The position numbers and the translations under genes are program-made. DNA of 21,315 bases, from positions 1 to 21,315 of the forward strand of contig CAZDXJ010000041.1 in the NCBI GenBank assembly GCA_964509475.1. The letters run 5' to 3'. The stretch is from CAZDXJ01 sp964509475. GTDB taxonomy: Bacteria > Pseudomonadota > Gammaproteobacteria > Methylococcales > Methylomonadaceae. Numbering within the stretch: the stretch's first letter is position 1; each line of letters opens with the position of its first letter. Under the pieces are notes generated by a model. That model saw nothing but the letters and a program-made list of their open reading frames with translations, was not told the DNA's origin and made no database searches. This document shows, piece after piece, positions 7,739 through 13,653 of this stretch.

Positions 7739-7863
7739 TTGTTGTATTTGAATGTGACGCAGAGCTGAATTTCAGTGGAAAATATCAATCAGATCATTCC
7801 CTTGTTGTGGGTTTAACCGTCATTTTGACAGGAACTGGCCCAAGATTTTGAATTGTGGCTTGG

Positions 7864-7906
7864 TTACATCCATGTAACTGGATTCCGGCAATCCCTGCCG
7901 GAATCC
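7864..7906. repeat. Double hairpin related to the 80-bp tandem unit at 19114-19273
   Basis: TTACAT-CC-ATGTAA (7864-7877) is followed by GGATTCCGGCA-ATCCC-TGCCGGAATCC (7880-7906), a perfect 11-bp stem. The stretch 7865-7887 matches 19124-19146 at 20 of 23 positions. Two of the differences are a compensated base-pair change in the first stem (T-A here, G-C there). Confidence 0.65.
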
Positions 7907-8003
7907 AGGCCCAGGGAGGGTGTCAGTGGCCTGCTTGCCGATCAGAACTCGTGTAGTTGCGGGTCAGTCGGTGTCTATTTAATGCAGGATACCAAGCCTG
8001 CGG

Positions 8004-8060
8004 GTTTTGTAGGATAAGTGTCGAAAGCGTCACCCACACGATTGACGCAGGCTACAAAAC
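8004..8060. repeat. Nested inverted repeat (GTTTTGTAG ... CTACAAAAC)
   Basis: Outer 9-bp arms at 8004-8012 and 8052-8060 are perfect complements. Inner 6-bp arms GCGTCA (8027-8032) and TGACGC (8043-8048) are too. It ends 5 bp past the 3' end of the cysteine-repeat gene on the minus strand. It is either a small mobile-element remnant or a transcript-end structure without a T-run. Confidence 0.5.
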
Positions 8061-8065
8061 TACGC

Positions 8066-8404
8066 TCAGGGCGACAAACCAGGCCAAAGCCGCATAACCG
8101 GCCGCCCACCAGCTTCACACGTCTCACGCCCCGCATCATCCCAGTGCGGCATCAATCCGGCCGGGCACCGTGTGGATGCAGGATACGCAAACACCCGGCC
8201 GTCCGTACACACCGCATTATCAAAATCATCCCTCGCCTTAAAAAAACCCACAGGGCATCGCCGCAACGACCCGGCAATCAACCGCACCCGGCCACCGTCA
8301 AGGCAAACCGTATTGCCAAACCGGTCCGTGCCATTCATCATCCCGGCAGGGCAGGCAGACAGAGTTTGGCTAAACAATAGTAAAAACAACAGATGATTAC
8401 GCAT
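8066..8404 (-). CDS. Small exported protein with three CPxG...C cysteine repeats; unrecognised family
   Basis: I do not recognise this 112-aa protein. The N-terminus MRNHLLFLLLFSQTLSAC is a short signal peptide. LSAC (15-18) fits a lipobox, so the mature protein may be a lipoprotein anchored at C18. The rest is three imperfect repeats, each starting CPxG and ending in a second cysteine exactly 16 residues later: C18-C34, C50-C66 and C80-C96. Each has a D-x-F/A-G/D-N/R element shortly before the second cysteine. The regular pairs suggest three small disulfide-linked modules outside the cytoplasm, although C18 could not be both lipidated and disulfide-bonded. Start ATG 8404 is dictated by the signal peptide. 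No strong ribosome-binding site is visible. It stands alone between the yfcH-like and tsaC genes, and a 15-bp palindrome lies 38 bp upstream. The gene looks more GC-rich than its neighbours, which hints at a different origin. Confidence 0.7.
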   Translation of the reverse strand: MRNHLLFLLLFSQTLSACPAGMMNGTDRFGNTVCLDGGRVRLIAGSLRRCPVGFFKARDDFDNAVCTDGRVFAYPASTRCPAGLMPHWDDAGRETCEAGGRPVMRLWPGLSP

Positions 8405-8442
8405 TTATCTATAGCACGGATAAAATCTAGGCCTTATCATTA

Positions 8443-8457
8443 TGCAATTTCATTGCA
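8443..8457. promoter_or_regulatory. Operator-like palindrome TGCAAT-TTC-ATTGCA
   Basis: Perfect 6-bp arms with a 3-nt spacer, 38 bp upstream of the ATG of the cysteine-repeat gene (minus strand), where a repressor or activator site would be expected. It also lies about 100 bp beyond the 3' end of tsaC. No binding protein can be named. Confidence 0.35.
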
Positions 8458-8481
8458 CATTACAAAACATTTTTTATTATG

Positions 8482-8515
8482 ATTTATCGCGCAACTTGCG
8501 TTTTATTTATCGCGC
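8482..8515. repeat. Short direct repeat ATTTATCGCGC (two copies, 23 bp apart)
   Basis: The 11-mer occurs at 8482-8492 and again at 8505-8515 in the gap between tsaC and the cysteine-repeat gene. The 23-bp offset is about two helical turns, so tandem protein-binding sites are possible, but nothing else supports this. Confidence 0.35.
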
Positions 8516-8558
8516 GCGGCTTCAGATAAGTTCCAAAACTCCTAAGGCTTTTTGTGGC

Positions 8559-9539
8559 CTATCCTTCCGTTATTGTCGCTTTGTTCAGACGATCACGGAT
8601 TGCCTGCCAGGCTGGATTGTCCGGTACATTTTCAACCAATATAAGATCCAGGTTCAGATTGTCCAGCAGGCGTAAGCGGGCGTACAATTGTTTGGCATAG
8701 GCATCCGGGCTAGCGGGTGCATACAATGCGGTAAGGCCTGTTTGTTCGGGTAATTTGAAAGAATAGGCGAGTACACCCACTTTTTTGGCCTGCGCCAGAG
8801 CCTGTTGTATACGCGCAGTGATTTTTTCGACCGGGCATAGCAGGGCGGGAGTAACCGGGGCATAATGCACCGCCAACATGCCGGGCGCACGGGTTTGGGT
8901 TCGCTGACGGGTGGCGACCTTTGCAGCCAGTACCTGCTCGATTTGTTGCCGGGTAATCTGCCCGGGTCTCAATATCGCCGCTTGCAAACCCGTCAGATCA
9001 ATAAGGGTCGATTCCAAACCAACCTGACAAGGGCCGCCATCAAGAATCATATCCACTTTATCGGCCAATTCCTGAACGACATGCTCGGCCCGGGTTGGGC
9101 TGATTCGGTTAAAGCGATTCGCCGAAGGCGCGGCAATACCGCCGCCAAATTCTTGCAATAAATCCAATGCAACGGGATTGTCCGGTATGCGTAAGGCAAC
9201 CGTTTGTTGGCCGCCAGTGACCGCAAGCGGTACTTCAGGCCGTTTCGGCAACACCATCGCCAAAGGGCCTGGCCAAAAGCGGTCAGCCAGTTTACGGGCT
9301 GTATCCGGTATTTTTTCAGCCCATTTTTCCAGCAAGCCAACAGAACCGATATGTACAATCAGCGGATGATTGGCGGGTCGGCCTTTGGCGCTAAAAATTT
9401 TTGCCACCGCTTGTGGATTGCTGGCATCGGCGCCCAGGCCATAAACGGTTTCAGTTGGAAACGCCACCAGTTTGCCTTTGTGCAATAAAGTTGCAGCTTG
9501 TTTGATGATATCGGGATTCGGCTTGACAGGCTTAATCAT
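8559..9539 (-). CDS. tsaC: L-threonylcarbamoyladenylate synthase, long Sua5-type TsaC
   Basis: Makes threonylcarbamoyl-AMP from threonine, bicarbonate and ATP, the first step of the universal tRNA t6A37 modification (cytoplasm). At 326 aa it is the two-domain Sua5 form: a YrdC catalytic domain (about 10-200) and a C-terminal Sua5 domain (about 205-326). Diagnostic YrdC segments are FPTETVYGLGADA (about 27-39), KIFSAKGRPANHPLIVHI (about 48-65) and the late domain motif SANRFNRISPTRAEHV. RAPGMLAVHYAP marks the entry to the Sua5 domain. Start ATG 9539 gives the typical MIKPVKPN N-terminus. A Shine-Dalgarno sequence is weak, consistent with coupling to the yqaA-like gene ending 14 nt upstream. 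It is the last gene of the surE-pcm-yqaA-tsaC unit. Confidence 0.95.
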   Translation of the reverse strand: MIKPVKPNPDIIKQAATLLHKGKLVAFPTETVYGLGADASNPQAVAKIFSAKGRPANHPLIVHIGSVGLLEKWAEKIPDTARKLADRFWPGPLAMVLPKRPEVPLAVTGGQQTVALRIPDNPVALDLLQEFGGGIAAPSANRFNRISPTRAEHVVQELADKVDMILDGGPCQVGLESTLIDLTGLQAAILRPGQITRQQIEQVLAAKVATRQRTQTRAPGMLAVHYAPVTPALLCPVEKITARIQQALAQAKKVGVLAYSFKLPEQTGLTALYAPASPDAYAKQLYARLRLLDNLNLDLILVENVPDNPAWQAIRDRLNKATITEG

Positions 9540-9553
9540 TTTTAGCGGAAATC

Positions 9554-10129
9554 TTAAACAAATTTATACACCAAGCCGCCGATGCAGATTAACGCCACAC
9601 TGGCCCAACCAATGCGATCGATATAGGTATGTAAAACGGATTCCAGTCTTTTCCCGCCCCAGGCTAACAATAATGCGACCAGAAAGAAGCGCATGCCGCG
9701 ACCGACCAACGACGCGCCAATAAAAGGAAAAAACGGCATGGACAAGGCGCCGGCGGCAATCGTGAATACCTTGTAGGGGATTGGCGAAAATCCGGCGATG
9801 AAAACCGCCCATATTCCCCAGGTATCAAACCAGTTCCTGGACAACAGATAGCTATCCCAATAACGTGTCGATTGTAACCACGGCGCAATCAAATCAAAGG
9901 CAAAATGACCGATCAAATAACCCAGGATACCACCCAGCACTGACGCCAGTGTGGTCAGGACTGCAAAACGAAAGGCTTTGTCCGGCCGCGCCAACGCCAT
10001 TGGCGCCAGCATGACATCGGGAGGAATCGGGAAAAACGATGACTCGGCAAAGCTCAAGGCAAATAAATATTTTGCCGCATGGCGGTGTTTCGCCCAGAGC
10101 AATGCCTTACCATATAATTTTTGAAACAT
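9554..10129 (-). CDS. yqaA: YqaA/DedA-like inner-membrane protein
   Basis: A 191-aa integral membrane protein of the VTT/SNARE-associated (DedA-related) group, closest in pattern to YqaA. DedA-superfamily proteins are implicated in lipid transport and envelope homeostasis; the exact substrate here is unknown. It shows the family stretch FALSFAESSFFPIPPDVML near residues 23-41, then hydrophobic segments around 55-78 and 105-140, a GFSPIPYKVFTIAAGA motif (about 108-123), and a final membrane segment at the C-terminus. I place the start at ATG 10129, not further upstream, because AGGGAGA sits about 9 nt before it and the upstream extension is the tail of pcm in another frame. The pcm stop is 1 nt away and tsaC starts 14 nt after the stop. 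Confidence 0.9.
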   Translation of the reverse strand: MFQKLYGKALLWAKHRHAAKYLFALSFAESSFFPIPPDVMLAPMALARPDKAFRFAVLTTLASVLGGILGYLIGHFAFDLIAPWLQSTRYWDSYLLSRNWFDTWGIWAVFIAGFSPIPYKVFTIAAGALSMPFFPFIGASLVGRGMRFFLVALLLAWGGKRLESVLHTYIDRIGWASVALICIGGLVYKFV

Positions 10130-10130
10130 G

Positions 10131-10787
10131 CTAACTTCTCCCTGACAATAAAGGAACAAAACTGACGGATTCCACGATTTCCACCCGATAATCCTCCTCG
10201 GTACGGGTGATTTTTTGCAGCTGTTGAGCCGCATACGGTTTTCCTATGGGGATAATCATAATGCCGCCAATTGCCATTTGCTGTAATAGCATCCGGGGAA
10301 TTTCCGCTGGTGCGGCCGTTACCAAAATGCCGTCAAACGGCGCATATTCCGGCCAGCCGGTGTCACTGTGTTTGTAACTGACATTGCGCAGACGCAAATC
10401 CCACAAATGCTTTTTGGCTTTTTTCAACAAGGGCGCAATTCTTTCCACTGAATAGACGTTTTTTACCAATTGGGCCAGGATTGCGGTTTGGTAACCGCAT
10501 CCCGTGCCGACTTCCAACACTTTGTTCAGTTCACCGTGGGCGATTAATAGTTCCGTCATTTTGGCGACGATATAAGGTTGGGATATGGTTTGTCCATTGC
10601 CGATTGGCAAGGCCGTATCTTCGTAAGCACGGGACGCCAGGGCTTCGTCAACAAAAATGTGCCGTGGCGTATCGCGTAGGGCGTTCAATACGCGGTTGTT
10701 GTGGATACCCTGGCTTTGTAAACGGCCAATCATGCGTTCACGGGTTCGCAACGAGGTCATGCCAATACCCTGATGGTGTAAATTCAT
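10131..10787 (-). CDS. pcm: Protein-L-isoaspartate(D-aspartate) O-methyltransferase
   Basis: Methylates isoaspartyl residues in damaged proteins with S-adenosylmethionine, starting their repair (cytoplasm). The 218-aa product has the family signature ALPIGNGQTISQPYIVAKM, followed by SAM-binding motif I in VLEVGTGCGYQTAILAQL and the post-motif ILVTAAPAEIP. The C-terminal FVPLLSG ending is typical. I choose ATG 10787 as the start. Its A is shared with the TGA of surE (ATGA overlap), and GGAG lies about 10 nt upstream. The frame extends to 10811, but those codons are inside surE. A second in-frame ATG 9 codons downstream is possible. In many gammaproteobacteria surE-pcm is followed by nlpD-rpoS; here a yqaA-like gene follows after 1 nt. 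Confidence 0.96.
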   Translation of the reverse strand: MNLHHQGIGMTSLRTRERMIGRLQSQGIHNNRVLNALRDTPRHIFVDEALASRAYEDTALPIGNGQTISQPYIVAKMTELLIAHGELNKVLEVGTGCGYQTAILAQLVKNVYSVERIAPLLKKAKKHLWDLRLRNVSYKHSDTGWPEYAPFDGILVTAAPAEIPRMLLQQMAIGGIMIIPIGKPYAAQQLQKITRTEEDYRVEIVESVSFVPLLSGRS

Positions 10788-11539
10788 GATGTTAGCGCTC
10801 CGGGTAACCAATCGGCCAAAGTGTCCAGTCTTTCATAACGGGTTAAATCCAGTTGTAATGGGGTCACTGAAATATAACCTTCTTTTATGGCATAAAAATC
10901 GGTACCGGGTCCGGCATCCTGTTCAGCGCCTGGCGGCCCTACCCAATAAATGCTTCGTCCCCTCGGATCCTCTGATTTTATGACGGGTTCGGCTTTATGG
11001 CGTTGGCCCAGACGGGTGGCCTGGAAGCCTTTGAGTTCAGCCAGAGCAATATCCGGCACGTTGACATTCAGCAAGGTATCATCAGGTAAGGGTTTTTTGA
11101 CAATTTGCTGCATCAAGGTTACAGCGGCATAAGCCGCTGTTGTAAAATGCCGGGCTTCATGGCTGGCCAGCGAAATGGCCATGGCCGGCAAGCCTAAAAA
11201 TCGTCCTTCGGTCGCCGCTGCAACGGTTCCGGAATACAAGACGTCATCACCTAAATTAGAGCCGTGATTGATACCGGCAATAACCATATCCGGTTCCTGT
11301 TCAAGCAGGCCGGTTATGGCCAGATGCACACAATCCGTTGGTGTGCCATCGACTTTGACAAAACCGTTTTCCGCTGTACTGGCCCGCAAGGGCAATTCCA
11401 ATGTTAAGGAATTACTGGCTGCACTGCGGTTTTTGTCGGGTGCAACCACGGAAATATGGGCATGCTCGGCCAGTGCCGAAGCCAATACCTTCAATCCCTG
11501 CGCTAAATATCCGTCGTCATTACTTAACAGAATATGCAT
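10784..11539 (-). CDS. surE: 5'/3'-nucleotidase SurE
   Basis: A metal-dependent phosphatase for 5'- and 3'-nucleoside monophosphates (and short polyphosphate in some species), acting in the cytoplasm in stress survival and nucleotide pool control. At 251 aa it is full length. The metal-binding set is all visible: D8 and D9 in LLSNDDG, S39 in NRSAASNSL, and N91 in AGINHGSNLGDD. DGTPTDCVHLA (about 64-74) is another family segment. Start ATG 11539 gives the canonical MHILLSNDDG. The ribosome-binding site is poor. It is the first gene of a tight four-gene unit and overlaps pcm by 4 nt. An 85-bp gap separates it from the divergent smr gene, so both promoters must lie there. Confidence 0.97.
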   Translation of the reverse strand: MHILLSNDDGYLAQGLKVLASALAEHAHISVVAPDKNRSAASNSLTLELPLRASTAENGFVKVDGTPTDCVHLAITGLLEQEPDMVIAGINHGSNLGDDVLYSGTVAAATEGRFLGLPAMAISLASHEARHFTTAAYAAVTLMQQIVKKPLPDDTLLNVNVPDIALAELKGFQATRLGQRHKAEPVIKSEDPRGRSIYWVGPPGAEQDAGPGTDFYAIKEGYISVTPLQLDLTRYERLDTLADWLPGALTS

Positions 11540-11624
11540 TCTAATTCGCTAACCATCCTAAAAAACTATAAAATCATTCATATTAGCAAAATTTCTATTA
11601 ATAACCTTGTAAAATTCAACTGGC

Positions 11625-12158
11625 GTGAACAAAAAGACCATTAACCCCGAAGATAAGGCCTTATTCCGCCAGTCTGTCAGTGATGTAAGGCCTATAAAAT
11701 CCAATAAAATTCACCCCACGTCCGGAAAAAAACCCAAACCTTTCCCTAAAAGGCTTGTTATCGATATTGAAGAAAAATTATATCTGGACAAAGACATTGA
11801 AGTGGAGCCGTTGGGTATTGGCGATACCTTGAGTTATCTGGCGCCGGGTTTGCAAAAAAATGTCATAAAAAAACTTCGCAGGGGTTATTTTGGTGTCGAT
11901 GCCGAACTGGACTTGCATGGCCTGAGCAGTCAGCAAGCGCGTTATCAATTATTGCGTTTTATCCACTGCTGTGTCGAAGACGGTTGCCGCTGTGTGCATA
12001 TTATTCACGGCAAGGGATTCCGGTCGCCGGATCACAGGCCGGTGTTGAAAAACAAGATTAATCTATGGCTGCGCCAGCATCGTGATGTGCTGGCATTTTG
12101 TTCTGCCGCGCCTAAAGACGGCGGCAGCGGCGCCGTTTTTGTACTATTGCATCAGTAA
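11625..12158 (+). CDS. Smr-domain protein (SmrA-like putative endonuclease)
   Basis: A stand-alone Smr (small MutS-related) domain protein of 177 aa. Smr domains nick DNA or RNA in the characterised members; for this subgroup (E. coli SmrA/SmrB type) roles in nucleic-acid cleavage, including ribosome rescue for SmrB, are known, but I cannot assign the exact role here. A basic N-terminal region (1-90) leads to the Smr domain with LDLHG (95-99) and HGKG (128-131), both intact, then the GGSGAVFVLL ending. The start is GTG 11625, because DKALFR followed by SVSDVRP near the N-terminus is the usual opening of the family and no later Met suits. No clear Shine-Dalgarno sequence is present. It is transcribed divergently from surE and converges on glgA, 39 nt away. 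Confidence 0.9.
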   Translation: MNKKTINPEDKALFRQSVSDVRPIKSNKIHPTSGKKPKPFPKRLVIDIEEKLYLDKDIEVEPLGIGDTLSYLAPGLQKNVIKKLRRGYFGVDAELDLHGLSSQQARYQLLRFIHCCVEDGCRCVHIIHGKGFRSPDHRPVLKNKINLWLRQHRDVLAFCSAAPKDGGSGAVFVLLHQ

Positions 12159-12197
12159 ATTTTGCGGTTGTGTTCACCGATAATGTGATGTTTTCCG

Positions 12198-13631
12198 TTA
12201 CAGACTGTCATACAAGGCCAGGTAGTGGCGGGCGCTGTTTTCCCATGAGAAATCCATTTGCATGGCAGTTTTTTGCATCGTTCTCCAGGTTTTTGTATCG
12301 TTGTATATCAGTAAAGCGCGTTTGATGGTTTCAAACAAGGCGCCGCTTGATGCTTCCTGAAACACGAAACCGGTCGCGGTTTTATTTTGTACGGTCGAAG
12401 GCAGCGCATCGACGACGGTATCCGCCAGACCACCGGTTTTGCGGACGATGGGCAATGTGCCGTAACGTTGACTGTACATCTGGTTCAATCCACAAGGTTC
12501 AAACCGGGACGGCATTAAAAAGATATCCGAGCCAGCTTCTATCAAATGCGCCAAATGTTCATCGTAGCCCAGCGTCACCGTTATTTTTTCAGGATGATTT
12601 TCGGCCAGCGTCAACAATCCATGCTCAAAGGTTTTGTCGCCACTGCCTAACAGAATAAATTGCATGGGCAGGGCAGCCATATCGGCAAGGCACGACAATA
12701 CCAGATCAATGCCTTTTTGTTCGACCAGTCGGCTGATCAAACCAATGACCGGGATATTGACATCCGTCGGTAAAGAGGCCTGCGCTTGCAAGGCGGTTTT
12801 GTTGTTCAGTTTTTTGGCTAGATTTGTGGAGGAATAATTTTCCGCAATATGCGCATCGGTTTGCGGATTCCACACATCCAGATCGATACCATTGATGATT
12901 CCGCTTAATACATCGCTGCGGTGGTTCAACAGACCTTCCAGACCATAACCGTATTCCGGTGTTTGAATTTCCCTGGCATAGGTTGGGCTGACCGTAGTGA
13001 TATGATCGGCGCAGGCTAGGCCGCCTTTGATAAAAGATAACATGCCATGAAATTCGACGGCTTCAGGACTCCATAATTCGGGCGGCAGTTTCAAGGTTTG
13101 GAAAATATGGTTGGGAAACAAACCCTGGTAAGCAAGATTATGGATTGTAAAGACCGTTTTTGGCCGCTCGTGTTCAAGTTTGAGCAGGGCGGGCACCAGG
13201 CCGCTTTGCCAGTCATTGCAATGCACCAAATCGGCACGCCAGTTCAGATGGGCTCGATCCATCGCTATTTCCACGGCAATGCGGCAGAATAAGGAAAACC
13301 GTTCGGCGATATTCTCCCAAGGGTGGCCTAAATCATCCAGGTAAGGGTTACCGGCATGACCAAAATATTCCGGAAAGTCGACTAGCCAGACAGGGACATC
13401 GGTTCCTGGAAGGCGGGTGTCAAGAATATTGACTTCCTGGTTGTAAACCCGAATGGAACTGACAAAATGAATATCCTGGTCGGTCTTGATGCCATGATAA
13501 TGGGGCATGACGATGCGGACATCCTGGGACAAGGCCAATAAGGCCTTGGGCAGGCTGCCGGACACGTCGGCCAGGCCGCCGGTTTTGATCAAGGGATGGA
13601 CTTCACTGGTAACAAACAGTACTTTTCTCAT
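12198..13631 (-). CDS. glgA: Glycogen synthase (ADP-glucose dependent)
   Basis: Transfers glucose from ADP-glucose to the growing alpha-1,4-glucan chain (GT5 family, cytoplasm). The 477-aa length is standard. The N-terminal ADP-glucose loop is KTGGLADVSGSLPKAL with K16. The C-terminal catalytic/nucleotide segment is PSRFEPCGLNQMYSQRYG with E378 at the place of the conserved E377 of E. coli GlgA, followed by the second TGGLADTV. Start ATG 13631 gives the usual MRKVLFVTSEVHP. A TAAGG-like ribosome-binding site lies about 10 nt upstream. glgB ends 22 nt upstream on the same strand, so glgBA is an operon. Its substrate is made by GlgC, encoded divergently. Confidence 0.97.
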   Translation of the reverse strand: MRKVLFVTSEVHPLIKTGGLADVSGSLPKALLALSQDVRIVMPHYHGIKTDQDIHFVSSIRVYNQEVNILDTRLPGTDVPVWLVDFPEYFGHAGNPYLDDLGHPWENIAERFSLFCRIAVEIAMDRAHLNWRADLVHCNDWQSGLVPALLKLEHERPKTVFTIHNLAYQGLFPNHIFQTLKLPPELWSPEAVEFHGMLSFIKGGLACADHITTVSPTYAREIQTPEYGYGLEGLLNHRSDVLSGIINGIDLDVWNPQTDAHIAENYSSTNLAKKLNNKTALQAQASLPTDVNIPVIGLISRLVEQKGIDLVLSCLADMAALPMQFILLGSGDKTFEHGLLTLAENHPEKITVTLGYDEHLAHLIEAGSDIFLMPSRFEPCGLNQMYSQRYGTLPIVRKTGGLADTVVDALPSTVQNKTATGFVFQEASSGALFETIKRALLIYNDTKTWRTMQKTAMQMDFSWENSARHYLALYDSL

Positions 13632-13653
13632 GGTGTTATGGCCTTAAGCGTTA

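Larger units (their letters stand above)
7739..8065. other. Intergenic hairpin-rich stretch
   Basis: No gene is supported. The plus-strand frame at 7615-7851 is out of frame with the yfcH-like gene and runs over the copy-A repeat. The stretch holds two adjacent hairpins (7864-7906), a GCAGG/CCTGC inverted repeat (7984-8001) and a nested inverted repeat (8004-8060). Confidence 0.65.

Noticed and set aside
7615..7851. 78-aa plus-strand ORF overlapping the yfcH-like 3' end
   Set aside because: It starts inside the yfcH-like gene in another frame and runs over the copy-A repeat. No independent coding evidence.
8018..8380. 120-aa plus-strand ORF opposite the cysteine-repeat gene
   Set aside because: The minus frame has a signal peptide and three regular repeats. 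The plus frame is a basic, proline-rich composition typical of an antisense shadow in GC-rich DNA.
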